64,000 nt of DNA from Acetobacter garciniae (GTDB lineage: Bacteria; Pseudomonadota; Alphaproteobacteria; Acetobacterales; Acetobacteraceae): assembly GCF_017377735.1 (NCBI RefSeq), contig NZ_JAFVMH010000002.1, positions 62,001 to 126,000 of the forward strand. Reading direction: 5' to 3'. The position numbers were made by a program, and so were the translations under genes. The notes beneath the pieces are model-generated. The model saw nothing but the letters and a program-made list of their open reading frames with translations, ran no database searches and was not told the DNA's origin. This document shows positions 46,475 through 55,021 of the stretch, in pieces; the stretch's first letter is position 1; each line of letters starts with the position of its first letter.

Positions 46475-49400
46475 ATGCCCGACAAACACGCCAATACCTT
46501 CGATCTGGCACATGATCCCGCCCCCGATACGCACCGCGTTCACCCGCAGCGGGGAACGCGCTCGGTTCTGTTCGATCCGGTGATCCTGCACAACACGGAT
46601 ACGGCAGGGTGCGAGCATCTGCCCTGCCTGATGTGGCTGATCGCAAACACCGCGCCCCCCACACTGACACTGGTGGGCGCCAGCCGGACCGTGCGCGACA
46701 CACTGGCCTTTTTCCTGCATATCCGCGCCTTGCCGACCCAGCTTGTTGTTCATGAAACGCTCTGTCTGCCCCAGCTTCAAACCCCGGGGCTCCATTATCT
46801 GGCGCAATCCGCATGGCAGGCCTGGCCCGTGAACCCGCAGGACGGAAACACCCTGCCCGCAGCGGCACCCGGCAGCGTGATCCTGCTTGAAGGTGCTCCA
46901 ACGCCCACGCCCCATGCGGCGCAGGCGGAACCGACAGAGGCACAGGAATGGCAAAATCTGGCGTACCCGCAACAGGTTTTATGCTGCCGTTTTGCACAGG
47001 GTAACGGTCTGGGGGTTTTGGCCGCACGCCCGGTGCCGGACTGTCTGGCCCCTTTTTTCATGCCCGACGGGCCCTGCAACGCGCATGATATCATCCGCCT
47101 GCGCCAGCGCATGGATTTTGCGGGGCAGGCCTGGCTGGACAAGGTGCAACTGGCCCGGGCCACCCGGCAGAACCACGCCCTGCAAGCCGAACTGGAAACC
47201 CTGCGCGCCGACAGTCTGGCCCTGCAGGTTCGCACAAGCCAGCAGGGCCTGGAACTGTCCGCCCTGCATGCCGATGCCGCAGCCAGCCGCGCCCGCGCGC
47301 AGGCGGATTATGAACACAACCAGGCGCTGGCCCGCAGAATGGCGGATGCCAGTGCACGGTTCGAACCGATCCGGCGGGGAGTGTCTTCCGTGCCGGGCCT
47401 TGTACGGCTGCTGGCCCGCACGATGCTGAAGGGACCATTCCCGCTCCCCGACCTGCCATCGCCCTCCGCCGTCGCACTTCCACCCCTTCCCGCAGGCAAG
47501 CCCGGCATGCCCGGGACCACCGTGGAGCCAGCACGCGGGCAGGCCACCCCAACTGCGTTGCATGTCCTGTTTGTCGCGGGGGAGCCGGATACGCCGGGCA
47601 TGCAGTATCGCTGCGTGCGCAACGCCGCCGCCTGCCAGCGCGCGGGCTACCCCGCCGCGTGGAAGGACTGCGCCGGTGTTACCCCCGGCGACATTGCCTG
47701 GGCCGACGTGGTGGTTCTGTGGCGGGTGGGGTATAGCGGGCATGTCAGCATCATGCTGCAACTGGCACGGCAGAAAGGCGCACGGATCATTTTCGATACG
47801 GATGACCTGACCTTCATCCCCCATCTTGCCCGGATCGACCTGATCGATGGCATCCGCAGCGCGGGAACGACGGAAGAGCGGATCGAAACCGTTTTTACCG
47901 ACATGCAACGCACCCTGATGCAGGCGGATATGGGTTTTGCCCCGACCGATACGCTGGCCGACGCCATGCGCGTCTACCGCCCCGTGACCCATACCGTGCC
48001 CAATACATATGACGCTGCCTTTCTCGCCCAGGCGCGGCTGGCCTGCCGGGCGAAAAAGGCAGCACCTTCCGACGGGCTGGTGCGGATCGGCTATGCCACG
48101 GGTTCACGCACGCACCAGAAGGATTTTGCCTGCGCCTGTGCGGCCCTTGTCGCCATCCTGCGCGAAAAACCGCAGGTCCGGCTTGTCCTGTTCCGCGAAG
48201 CCGAAACCCGCCGGCCCGTGCTGCTGACCGACGAATTTCCCGCCCTGGAACCGGTCGCCGCCCAGATCGAATGGCGCGATATGGTGCCCCTTGCGGATCT
48301 GGCGCAGGAACTGGCGCGGTTTGACATCTGTATCGCCCCGCTGGAGGTACAGAGCGCTTTTTGCAATGCCAAGAGCGAGATCAAGTTTTTCGAATCCGCC
48401 CTGGCAGGCGTGCCCTGTATTGCCTCCCCCACAGCGCCATTCCGCCAATGCGTAGTACATGGCCGCACGGGCCTTTTGGCCGACACCCAGCCGGAATGGG
48501 AAGACGCCCTGCGCCTGCTGGTGGACAAGCCGGAATTGCGCGCCCGCATGGCGCGCGACGCCCACCACGCCGTGCTGTGGCAGTTCGGACCGCAACGCCA
48601 GACCCGGCTTTTTCGCACGCTTCTGGCCAGCCTGGGCGGTGAGGACGCCGCCGCCCGCGCGGCCGAGACCCTGATCGCCCGCACGCGGGAGCACGCACAA
48701 AGCCTGCCCGACATACCCGACTGCACGGTGCTGTTCGAACAGGACAGGCTGGAAAATGCGGTCATCAGCGTGGTGATCACCAATTACAACTATGCCCATC
48801 TGGTGCTGGAGGCGCTGGAGTCGGTCAGGGCGCAGACCCTGCAGCTTCTGGACCTGATCGTGGTGGACGATGGCTCGACTGACGAGTCCCCACCCCTGAT
48901 CCAGGCCTGGATGACCCGCCACAGCGCGCGTTTCAACCGGTTGCTGCTGCTGCGAACCCGCCAGAACGCGGGACTGGGGGCTGCGCGGAATTGCGGCGTC
49001 GCCCATACGGAAACACCGTTCTTCCTGCCTTTGGACGCCGATAACCGGCTGCTGCCCTCGGCCTGCGCCCGCCTGCTGGCCGCCATGGATGACATGACGG
49101 CCTATGCCTACCCCGTCATGGCGCAGTTTGGCGCGCCGGGCCACACACAGACAATGGGGGAAGATCCCTTCGAACCCATGCGGTTCATGGCCGGGAATTA
49201 TATCGACGCGCTGGCCCTGGTGGCCAAATGGGCCTGGGCGGCGGCGGGCGGGTATTACACGAACCCCGCGGCCATGGGGTGGGAGGATTACGATTTGTGG
49301 TGCTCACTGGCCGAACTGGGCCTGCGCGGCACCCATGTACCCACCATACTGGCCGAATACCGTGTGCACCCCCATTCCATGACAAACAGCGTAACCGAAA

Positions 49401-49492
49401 CCACAGCCCACAAGGAACGGGTGGTCGCCCTTCTGGAACATCGCCACCCCTGGCTGCGCCTGGTGCAGAAAGCGGCGAAGGAACGGGTCTGA
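46475..49492 (+). CDS. Multi-module glycosyltransferase (GT4-like plus GT2)
   Basis: About 1005 residues. An N-terminal ~350 residues of unknown fold includes a coiled coil (about 210-290). A middle GT4/CgeB-like module contains MQYRCVRNAAACQRAGY, RIIFDTDDLTFIPHLARIDL, and CNAKSEIKFFESALAGVPCI, similar to module 1 of the other glycosyltransferase. The C-terminal GT-A/GT2 domain has VISVVITNYNYAHLVLEALES, DLIVVDDGSTDESP, LDADNRLLPS (DXD) and GWEDYDLWCSLAELG. The frame is open from 46358; the ATG at 46475 (MPDKHANTF) is preferred tentatively, with a weak ribosome site. Divergent from the beta-roll gene, so it may serve the same surface structure. Confidence 0.8.
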   Translation: MPDKHANTFDLAHDPAPDTHRVHPQRGTRSVLFDPVILHNTDTAGCEHLPCLMWLIANTAPPTLTLVGASRTVRDTLAFFLHIRALPTQLVVHETLCLPQLQTPGLHYLAQSAWQAWPVNPQDGNTLPAAAPGSVILLEGAPTPTPHAAQAEPTEAQEWQNLAYPQQVLCCRFAQGNGLGVLAARPVPDCLAPFFMPDGPCNAHDIIRLRQRMDFAGQAWLDKVQLARATRQNHALQAELETLRADSLALQVRTSQQGLELSALHADAAASRARAQADYEHNQALARRMADASARFEPIRRGVSSVPGLVRLLARTMLKGPFPLPDLPSPSAVALPPLPAGKPGMPGTTVEPARGQATPTALHVLFVAGEPDTPGMQYRCVRNAAACQRAGYPAAWKDCAGVTPGDIAWADVVVLWRVGYSGHVSIMLQLARQKGARIIFDTDDLTFIPHLARIDLIDGIRSAGTTEERIETVFTDMQRTLMQADMGFAPTDTLADAMRVYRPVTHTVPNTYDAAFLAQARLACRAKKAAPSDGLVRIGYATGSRTHQKDFACACAALVAILREKPQVRLVLFREAETRRPVLLTDEFPALEPVAAQIEWRDMVPLADLAQELARFDICIAPLEVQSAFCNAKSEIKFFESALAGVPCIASPTAPFRQCVVHGRTGLLADTQPEWEDALRLLVDKPELRARMARDAHHAVLWQFGPQRQTRLFRTLLASLGGEDAAARAAETLIARTREHAQSLPDIPDCTVLFEQDRLENAVISVVITNYNYAHLVLEALESVRAQTLQLLDLIVVDDGSTDESPPLIQAWMTRHSARFNRLLLLRTRQNAGLGAARNCGVAHTETPFFLPLDADNRLLPSACARLLAAMDDMTAYAYPVMAQFGAPGHTQTMGEDPFEPMRFMAGNYIDALALVAKWAWAAAGGYYTNPAAMGWEDYDLWCSLAELGLRGTHVPTILAEYRVHPHSMTNSVTETTAHKERVVALLEHRHPWLRLVQKAAKERV

Positions 49493-49608
49493 ACGCCGGC
49501 CATGGATACGGGGTATGACCACGCGCAAAGCGGATAACACGCCGACTGGCTGCTAATTTTGCATGAAAACAGGGGGAATAAGAGGCCCGAACGCGACAGG
49601 CGCGTTCC

Positions 49609-49685
49609 TGGTCGGAGTGAGAGGATTCGAACCTCCGGCCCCTGCGTCCCGAACACAGTGCTCTACCAGGCTGAGCTACACTCCG
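49609..49685 (-). tRNA. tRNA-Pro (anticodon CGG)
   Basis: Minus-strand cloverleaf: acceptor CGGAGTG/CACTCCG, D-arm AGCTCAGCCTGGTAGAGC, anticodon stem CTGTG/CGCAG with loop TTCGGGA (anticodon CGG), T-arm GGAGGTTCGAATCCTCT, discriminator A and encoded CCA. Confidence 0.96.
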
Positions 49686-49754
49686 ATTTGGTAATGTGCC
49701 TATACAGCGCTCGGGGCAGGGAGGCAAGAGCAGAAATACCGGTTGTCCGGGGGT

Positions 49755-50339
49755 TTACAGCGTGTCTACCGGATAGGTGCTTTCGCGCCGTTCGGGCGCG
49801 GAGCACGCCAGGGCCGATGCCACATCGGGCACAACCTGGATCATGGCACGCGCATTGGCCGAGGCAAAGCCCTGGCTTACGGCTTCATCCAGCATGGCCA
49901 GCACCGCATTGCCCCATTGCGCGACATTGACCAGCACAATGGGCTTGTCGTGGCGGCCCAGCTGCTTCCAGGTCAGGATCTCCACCATTTCATCGAAGGT
50001 GCCGAAGCCACCGGGCAGAACCCAGAACGCATCGGCCCGGGTGAACATGATCTGCTTGCGTTCATGCATGGAGCTTGTCACGATCAGTTCGGATACGCGT
50101 TCATGCATTTTTTCACGCGTTTTCAAGAAATCGGGGATAACGCCGGTCACCGCCCCGCCGGCGCGAATGGCGGCGTCGGCCACCACGCCCATCAGCCCGT
50201 TCGCCCCCCCACCATAGATCAGCCGCACGGAATTCTGTGCCAGAAATTCCCCCGCGATCTGTGCTGTGCGGTGATACACGGGGTTATTCCCCATGCGGGA
50301 GCCACAAAAAACGGCCACAGACCCTGCGTGCGACGACAT
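49755..50339 (-). CDS. LOG-family (TIGR00730) Rossmann-fold protein
   Basis: 194-residue protein of the LOG/lysine-decarboxylase-like family: N-terminal VAVFCGSRMGNNPVYH, YGGGANGLMGVVADAA, catalytic-type MHERKQIMFTRADAFWVLPGGFGTFDEMVE (PGGxGTxxE motif). Relatives release cytokinin bases or hydrolyse nucleotide 5'-monophosphates. Cytosolic. The C-terminal ~20 residues are not conserved. Not obviously in an operon; tRNA-Pro follows on the same strand. Confidence 0.88.
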   Translation of the reverse strand: MSSHAGSVAVFCGSRMGNNPVYHRTAQIAGEFLAQNSVRLIYGGGANGLMGVVADAAIRAGGAVTGVIPDFLKTREKMHERVSELIVTSSMHERKQIMFTRADAFWVLPGGFGTFDEMVEILTWKQLGRHDKPIVLVNVAQWGNAVLAMLDEAVSQGFASANARAMIQVVPDVASALACSAPERRESTYPVDTL

Positions 50340-50419
50340 ACCAGCTTTTCTCCATTTTCCGTTTGCCCGTGATTAGGCCAGATTTTGCGCCCTTAGCAAA
50401 GGGCGGGGGGGCCGCCCGA

Positions 50420-51604
50420 TCAGCCTTCGCGGCTTATCAGCCCAAGACAGATCGCAGCCCCCAGCACGCTGAACACCGCAGCGCTCAGGTACACGCCCAT
50501 ATACCCGCCCAACGGCACGATCATGCCCAAAAGGGGGCCTGACAGGCCAATGGCGATATCCAGAAACACCGAAAACGCCCCTATGGCCGCCCCCCGGCTT
50601 TCGGGCCCGGTCTTGGCCACGGCACTGACCCCCAATGCGGGGAACAGCAGGGCAAAGCCCGCCCCGGCAAGGGCCGCCCCCAGATCGGCCAGAACAGGCG
50701 TGGGGGCCAGGGCAATCGCCGCCAGGCCACAGGCTTCGGCCAGGAGCGAAGCCATGGCAACCCGCAGCCCCCCGTGGCGTGCGATCTGCCCGGTCAGCAC
50801 GAAGCGCGTCAGCACGAAGATCACACCAAAGGCCGAAAGGCCGGTTGCCGCCCCCTGCCACGACCGATCGACAAAATACAGGGCATACAGGCTGGAAATG
50901 GCCCCAAAGCCGATAGACCCGCCCGCCAGCACGACGCCATAGGGCGCGACCTTGCCCAGCACGGACAGGAACGGCAGGCGTTTACCTTCTTCCAGCGGGC
51001 GGACGGCGGGCTGCATGGCGGCCCAGGGCAGGCCCAGGGCCATCAGCGCGGCACAGCACAGCCCCACCGCACTCAGCCCGCCCATGACGGGGGGCGTATT
51101 CTGGTAGATCCCCATGGCCACCGGCGCACCCAGGGCAATACCGCCATAGGAACACACACCGTTCCAGGAAATAACCTGTGCGGTATGCGCAGTACCCACC
51201 CGGCGGATGTTCCAGACCAGTGCGGCCGTTGCTACCATGCTTTCGGAAATACCCAGTGCGATGCGGGCGAGAAGTACGAGTGCGAAGGCCGCCATGGGGC
51301 GGGCTGCCACCGTCTGGGCCGCCACCAGCACCAGCCCCGACAGCACGCCGGTCACCAGCCCCCGCACCACGACCTTCTTGGGGCCGATGATATCGATCCG
51401 GTTACCGGCCCACCCGCGGGAACCAAAAGTGGCCAGATACTGAACGGAGACGGCAAAACCGGCCCAGACAAGGGAGAACCCCAGCCGTTCCTTGACGAAC
51501 AGGGAGACGACAACCATCTGCAGGCCGATTTCGATATAGCAGAGCAGGGTAAAGAGAACGACTGCCAGTATGCTGCGCGTTGCCGTATCTAGTTTTAACA
51601 TCAA
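50420..51604 (-). CDS. MFS transporter (YhhS/YfcJ-like)
   Basis: 394-residue inner-membrane permease with about 12 helices. N-terminal region LFTLLCYIEIGLQMVVVSLFVKERLGFSLVWAGFAVSVQYLATFGSRGWAG RIDIIGPKKVVV resembles YhhS/YfcJ; also AFALVLLARIALGISESMVATAALVWNIRRVG and the C-terminal LLFPALGVSAVAKTGPESRGAAIGAFSVFLDIAIG. Known relatives export sugars or drugs; substrate unknown. A start at 51601 (second Met) is possible. Divergent from the NUDIX gene. Confidence 0.85.
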   Translation of the reverse strand: MMLKLDTATRSILAVVLFTLLCYIEIGLQMVVVSLFVKERLGFSLVWAGFAVSVQYLATFGSRGWAGNRIDIIGPKKVVVRGLVTGVLSGLVLVAAQTVAARPMAAFALVLLARIALGISESMVATAALVWNIRRVGTAHTAQVISWNGVCSYGGIALGAPVAMGIYQNTPPVMGGLSAVGLCCAALMALGLPWAAMQPAVRPLEEGKRLPFLSVLGKVAPYGVVLAGGSIGFGAISSLYALYFVDRSWQGAATGLSAFGVIFVLTRFVLTGQIARHGGLRVAMASLLAEACGLAAIALAPTPVLADLGAALAGAGFALLFPALGVSAVAKTGPESRGAAIGAFSVFLDIAIGLSGPLLGMIVPLGGYMGVYLSAAVFSVLGAAICLGLISREG

Positions 51605-51700
51605 CGTGACCTTAGTCGTTCATATGTTCTATCAAATACATTCATACCGCGTCACCACGGCCTGAAAGACGCAAGACCCCAGCAGGGAAGGATGTCCGTC

Positions 51701-52276
51701 ATGACCAACCCCCCAGCGGATGCAGGCGGCTATGTTACCGTGTCATCGCGTATTGCCTACCAGAACCCCTGGACCACGGTGCGGGAGGATATCATACGCC
51801 GCCCCAACGGAAAGACCGGCCTGTACGGGGTAGTGGAACGGGGTGACTTTGTCGTCATCCTGCCGGTGGGGCGGGACGATACTGGCGCCCTTACCGTAAC
51901 GCTTGTCCGCCAATACCGCTACCCGGTGGGGGCCTATCTGTGGGAACTGCCAATGGGAATGTGGGAAGACAGGCCCGATGCCCCGCCGCACGAGGTCGCG
52001 GCCGGAGAACTGCGTGAGGAAACCGGCCTGCGCGCGCAAACCCTGGTTCATGCAGGGCTGCTGTACCAGGGGGCGGGTTATTCCAGCCAGAAAGGCCATG
52101 TCTATCTTGCCACCGGGCTGACACAGGGCCCCACCGCGCTGGAAGACACGGAAGAAGGCATGACGTCCCATACCATCGCACTTTCGCGCTTCGAGGAAAT
52201 GATCCGCCTGGGCGAGATCACCTGCATGGTCACGATCGCAGCCTTCGGGCTGATCAAGCTCAAGGGCCTGATCTGA
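51701..52276 (+). CDS. NUDIX hydrolase (ADP-ribose pyrophosphatase-like)
   Basis: 191-residue NUDIX enzyme. Before the Nudix box is YRYPVGAYLWELPMGMWED; the box itself reads HEVAAGELREETGL, with the metal-binding glutamates of EExG intact but Gly in place of the usual Arg at the start of REUxEExGU. GYSSQKGHVYLATGL follows. Family members hydrolyse ADP-ribose or other nucleoside diphosphates linked to X. The ATG at 51701 is chosen because the GGGAAGG is 9 bases away; at 51692 it directly abuts the start. Confidence 0.88.
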   Translation: MTNPPADAGGYVTVSSRIAYQNPWTTVREDIIRRPNGKTGLYGVVERGDFVVILPVGRDDTGALTVTLVRQYRYPVGAYLWELPMGMWEDRPDAPPHEVAAGELREETGLRAQTLVHAGLLYQGAGYSSQKGHVYLATGLTQGPTALEDTEEGMTSHTIALSRFEEMIRLGEITCMVTIAAFGLIKLKGLI

Positions 52277-52290
52277 ACAGCCCAGCAATA

Positions 52291-52386
52291 AAAAGGATAA
52301 AAGTTTATGGTGGAGCTTTTTGAAAAAATCTTAAAGGAATGCCACCTTTTTGAAAAAAGGCGACGCCCATAAACTTTTATCCTTTT
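52291..52386 (+). repeat. Dispersed palindromic repeat, copy E (perfect 20-bp terminal inverted repeats)
   Basis: AAAAGGATAAAAGTTTATGG at 52291-52310 is the exact reverse complement of 52367-52386. Inside are the usual two arms (GGAGCTTTTTgaAAAAATCTT and CCACCTTTTTgaAAAAAGGCG), the first of which has diverged. It lies between the convergent NUDIX and hemJ genes. Confidence 0.88.
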
Positions 52387-52412
52387 ATCAACCGGGGTTT
52401 TGAAACAGCTTC

Positions 52413-52865
52413 TTAAAAGGGGCGGACGATCACCATGATGACAATGACCATCATCAGCACTGTCGGGATTTCGTTCGCAATCCTGTAGAATTTTTCGGAA
52501 TGCCTGTTGTCGTCACGGGCGAATTCACGGCGCCAGCGCGCGCACAGGCCGTTGAAACCCGCCATCAGCACCACGCTGGCAAGCTTGAGATGCCACCACC
52601 CCGCCTGCCAGTCCACCGCACCGGGGGTCAGGACCAGAAGCGTTCCGAACAGGAAGCTCGCGCACATGGCCGGCGTGGTGATCGCGCGCAGCAGGCGGCG
52701 TTCCATGGTCTTGAACCGCTCACTTTCCGCAGTACCCGGCTGAACCTGGCAATGATAGACAAAAAGCCGGGGCAAATAGAACAATCCGGCCATCCACGCC
52801 ATGACGGACATGACATGAAAGGCCACCAGCCAGCGGGTCCAGGGCAGGAGCGCGTCTATCACCAT
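52413..52865 (-). CDS. hemJ: HemJ, protoporphyrinogen IX oxidase
   Basis: 150-residue four-helix membrane protein that oxidises protoporphyrinogen IX in many alphaproteobacteria. Visible: WLVAFHVMSVMAWMAGLFYLPRLFVYH with the conserved histidines (heme ligand candidates), GTLLVLTPGAVDWQAGWWHLKL, and RIANEIPTVLMMVIVIMVIVRPF. It lies 9 bp after the HAD gene and downstream of hemE, so a heme-biosynthesis operon hemE-HAD-hemJ reads away from the putative oriC. Confidence 0.93.
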   Translation of the reverse strand: MVIDALLPWTRWLVAFHVMSVMAWMAGLFYLPRLFVYHCQVQPGTAESERFKTMERRLLRAITTPAMCASFLFGTLLVLTPGAVDWQAGWWHLKLASVVLMAGFNGLCARWRREFARDDNRHSEKFYRIANEIPTVLMMVIVIMVIVRPF

Positions 52866-52874
52866 GCCAATATC

Positions 52875-53564
52875 CTACGCATTCAGGCGGGTTTGAAGAA
52901 TTTTTGGAAAATCGGACAGTTTTTCAATCCGGATCAATCCCGGCCAGTCCGGCAGGGGCTGATCCGCCGCGCGCAGCACAACGCAGGTCATGCCCGCATC
53001 CACCGCCGCCCGTGCACCGGGGTCGCTATCCTCAAGCACGATACAGTCGCGGGGAGCGACCCCCTCATCCCGCGCGGCCTGGAGATAGATGTCCGGCCGG
53101 GGCTTGGGCACGCCCAGGTCGCGCGCGGAATGGGTCCGGCCCACGAAATGCGGCGCAAGGTCGGTTGCCGCGAACTTGACGGTCATTTCCTCCATCGAGG
53201 AATTGGACGCCACCCGCATGGGCAGGCCGAGTTTTTTCACCGCCTCGATCATGGCATGCACGCCGGGCACGGGTTCGACCCCTTCCCTCATGGCGGCGAC
53301 AAAACGGGCCTGCATGGTATGGGCCCAGTCCGGGCCGAGCGAGCGGCCGGTCCTGCGTTCGATCAGGTCCTGAATCAGCGGCAGCGCCATGCCCGAGAAT
53401 GTCTGCACCGCCTGATCGTCCGGCACGTCCATGCCGGCTTTGCGGGCCTCCTGCGCGCAGATCAGGCAGCACGGTTCATCGCTGTCCACCAGCACGCCGT
53501 CGCAATCGAAAATCACCAGCCTGGGCGGGTGCGCCGCAGCGTTGTCTGGCCGGGGGCCTGCCAT
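52875..53564 (-). CDS. HAD-superfamily phosphatase (phosphoglycolate phosphatase/beta-PGM-like)
   Basis: 229 residues with HAD motif I FDCDGVLVDSD (nucleophile Asp), a helical cap, motif II RVASNSS, motif III KPRPD in LGVPKPRPDIYLQAA and motif IV VLEDSDPGARAA. Substrate not predictable. Start ATG overlaps the hemE stop by one base (TGATG), implying translational coupling with heme genes; the reason for that link is unknown. Confidence 0.88.
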   Translation of the reverse strand: MAGPRPDNAAAHPPRLVIFDCDGVLVDSDEPCCLICAQEARKAGMDVPDDQAVQTFSGMALPLIQDLIERRTGRSLGPDWAHTMQARFVAAMREGVEPVPGVHAMIEAVKKLGLPMRVASNSSMEEMTVKFAATDLAPHFVGRTHSARDLGVPKPRPDIYLQAARDEGVAPRDCIVLEDSDPGARAAVDAGMTCVVLRAADQPLPDWPGLIRIEKLSDFPKILQTRLNA

Positions 53565-54649
53565 CAGGCTGTCTCCCGCACGGTGCGCACCAGATCCACC
53601 ACATGCTCCACCGGCGTTTCGGGGATGACACCATGGCCGAGGTTGAAGACATGCGCCCGCCCGCGCCCGGCCTCGCGAATATTCAGGGCTTCGGCCCGCA
53701 TGGCTTCCCCACCGGCCAGAACGGCCACCGGGTCCAGATTGCCCTGAAGGCCGATATGCGCAGGCACCATGTCACGCACCACGCGCATATCCGCCCCGGT
53801 ATCCAGGGCCACGACATCCACCCCGGTCTCGCGCGCATATTCCCCGATCATGACCCCGCCCAGGCGCGGAAAACCGACAACGCGCACATGCGGATACCGC
53901 GCCTTGATGGCCTGGACGATCTGGCGCGTGGGCGCGATCACGTGGCGGCGGAATTCATCGGGGGGGAGCAGCCCGGCCCAGGAATCGAACAGCATGACGG
54001 CTTCCGCCCCGGCTGCGATCTGCGCGCACAGATAATCGGCCGTGGTCTGTGTCAGCAGGTCCATGAGACGGCCGAACAGTTTGGGTTCGCAGAACGCCAT
54101 CTGGCGGGTGGTGGCGAATTCGCGCGAGCCCTTGCCTTCGACCATGTAGCACGCAACCGTAAAGGGCGAACCGGTAAAGCCGATCAGCGTCGTGGCACCG
54201 GGGGCTGCGGCCCCTATGCTGTCAGGCCCGTTCAGGATCGCATTCAGCCGCGAAAGCGTTTCCAGCACCGGGGCCGTGACTTCGGCAATGCGGGCGGGAT
54301 CCAGGGCGTTCAGGTCCTGTTCGGACCGGATCGCCCCCAGCACCGGGCCTGTGCCCGCCACAAAACGCAGTGACTGCCCCATGGCCCAGGGCAGGATCAG
54401 GATATCGGAAAACAGGATGGCCCCGTCCATGCCGAAACGGCGGATGGGCTGGAGCGTCAGTTCCGTTGCGATATCGGGTGTCATGCAGCGCGTCAGAAAA
54501 TCCGCCTGGGCCCGCATGGCCCGGAATTCTGGCAGGAACCGGCCGGCCTGGCGCATCAGCCACATGGGCGGGGGCCACAGGGCTTCCCCATTCAGGGTTC
54601 GTAACAGCCGCTTGGCGGGGGGAATTTGCGTATGCGTTGTCATGGTCAA
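53564..54649 (-). CDS. hemE: HemE, uroporphyrinogen III decarboxylase
   Basis: 361 residues, the normal length. N-terminal PPMWLMRQAGRFLPEFRAMR with the substrate-binding Arg residues, ILFSDILILPWAMG (catalytic Asp), and GFTGSPFTVACYMVEG. It is the gene that flanks the chromosomal origin in Caulobacter and many other alphaproteobacteria. Divergent from maf; upstream is the 372-bp candidate oriC. A second ATG at 54643 is equally usable. Confidence 0.97.
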   Translation of the reverse strand: MTMTTHTQIPPAKRLLRTLNGEALWPPPMWLMRQAGRFLPEFRAMRAQADFLTRCMTPDIATELTLQPIRRFGMDGAILFSDILILPWAMGQSLRFVAGTGPVLGAIRSEQDLNALDPARIAEVTAPVLETLSRLNAILNGPDSIGAAAPGATTLIGFTGSPFTVACYMVEGKGSREFATTRQMAFCEPKLFGRLMDLLTQTTADYLCAQIAAGAEAVMLFDSWAGLLPPDEFRRHVIAPTRQIVQAIKARYPHVRVVGFPRLGGVMIGEYARETGVDVVALDTGADMRVVRDMVPAHIGLQGNLDPVAVLAGGEAMRAEALNIREAGRGRAHVFNLGHGVIPETPVEHVVDLVRTVRETA

Positions 54650-54735
54650 AAGTCCTGCACGTCTTTTTTCACGCTGTCCACGCCCTTCTTCCTATAAAAA
54701 AAGAAAGAAAAGAGATTGTTGTAGGTAGAGGGTAC

Positions 54736-54744
54736 TGTGGATGA
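54736..54744 (-). promoter_or_regulatory. DnaA-box-like 9-mer
   Basis: Minus-strand TCATCCACA, one base from the consensus TTATCCACA, within the putative oriC. Confidence 0.6.
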
Positions 54745-54832
54745 CGGGGTACCCGACATTCCGAAAATGTACCCCAGCTTTCCCACACTGTGTACAGATT
54801 GCACAGGCTTGCAAAATATGGGTTTTTTCGGC

Positions 54833-54851
54833 TTATCCAGAATTATCCAGA
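54833..54851 (+). promoter_or_regulatory. Two tandem DnaA-box-like 9-mers
   Basis: TTATCCAGA at 54833-54841 and again at 54843-54851, identical, same direction and spaced 10 bp start to start (about one helical turn). Each differs from TTATCCACA by one base. Confidence 0.7.
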
Positions 54852-55021
54852 GTAAGGCTGTGTACAACTCACTGGTACAGCCAAGCTGCAAGTTGTGCCC
54901 GGTACTCGGTACGGCCATGCTCGGGGCTGCGTACAATCCACATGTACCCCGGTACTCGGGAAAGTACTCACAGCCAGTTTCAACCCCAGTACCTGCCAGT
55001 ACCTGAAAGGGACTCGCCCGC

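Larger units (their letters stand above)
54650..55021. other. Putative chromosomal replication origin (oriC) between hemE and maf
   Basis: 372-bp non-coding gap between divergent hemE and maf, the location of oriC in Caulobacter and relatives, 5-9 kb from mnmE-mnmG-rsmG-parA and two parS sites. Inside are DnaA-box-like 9-mers (listed separately), an A-rich purine stretch at 54694-54714 that could melt, and 14 GTAC tetranucleotides in 271 bp. The assignment is by context and motifs; no GC-skew or experimental support is available here. Confidence 0.78.
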
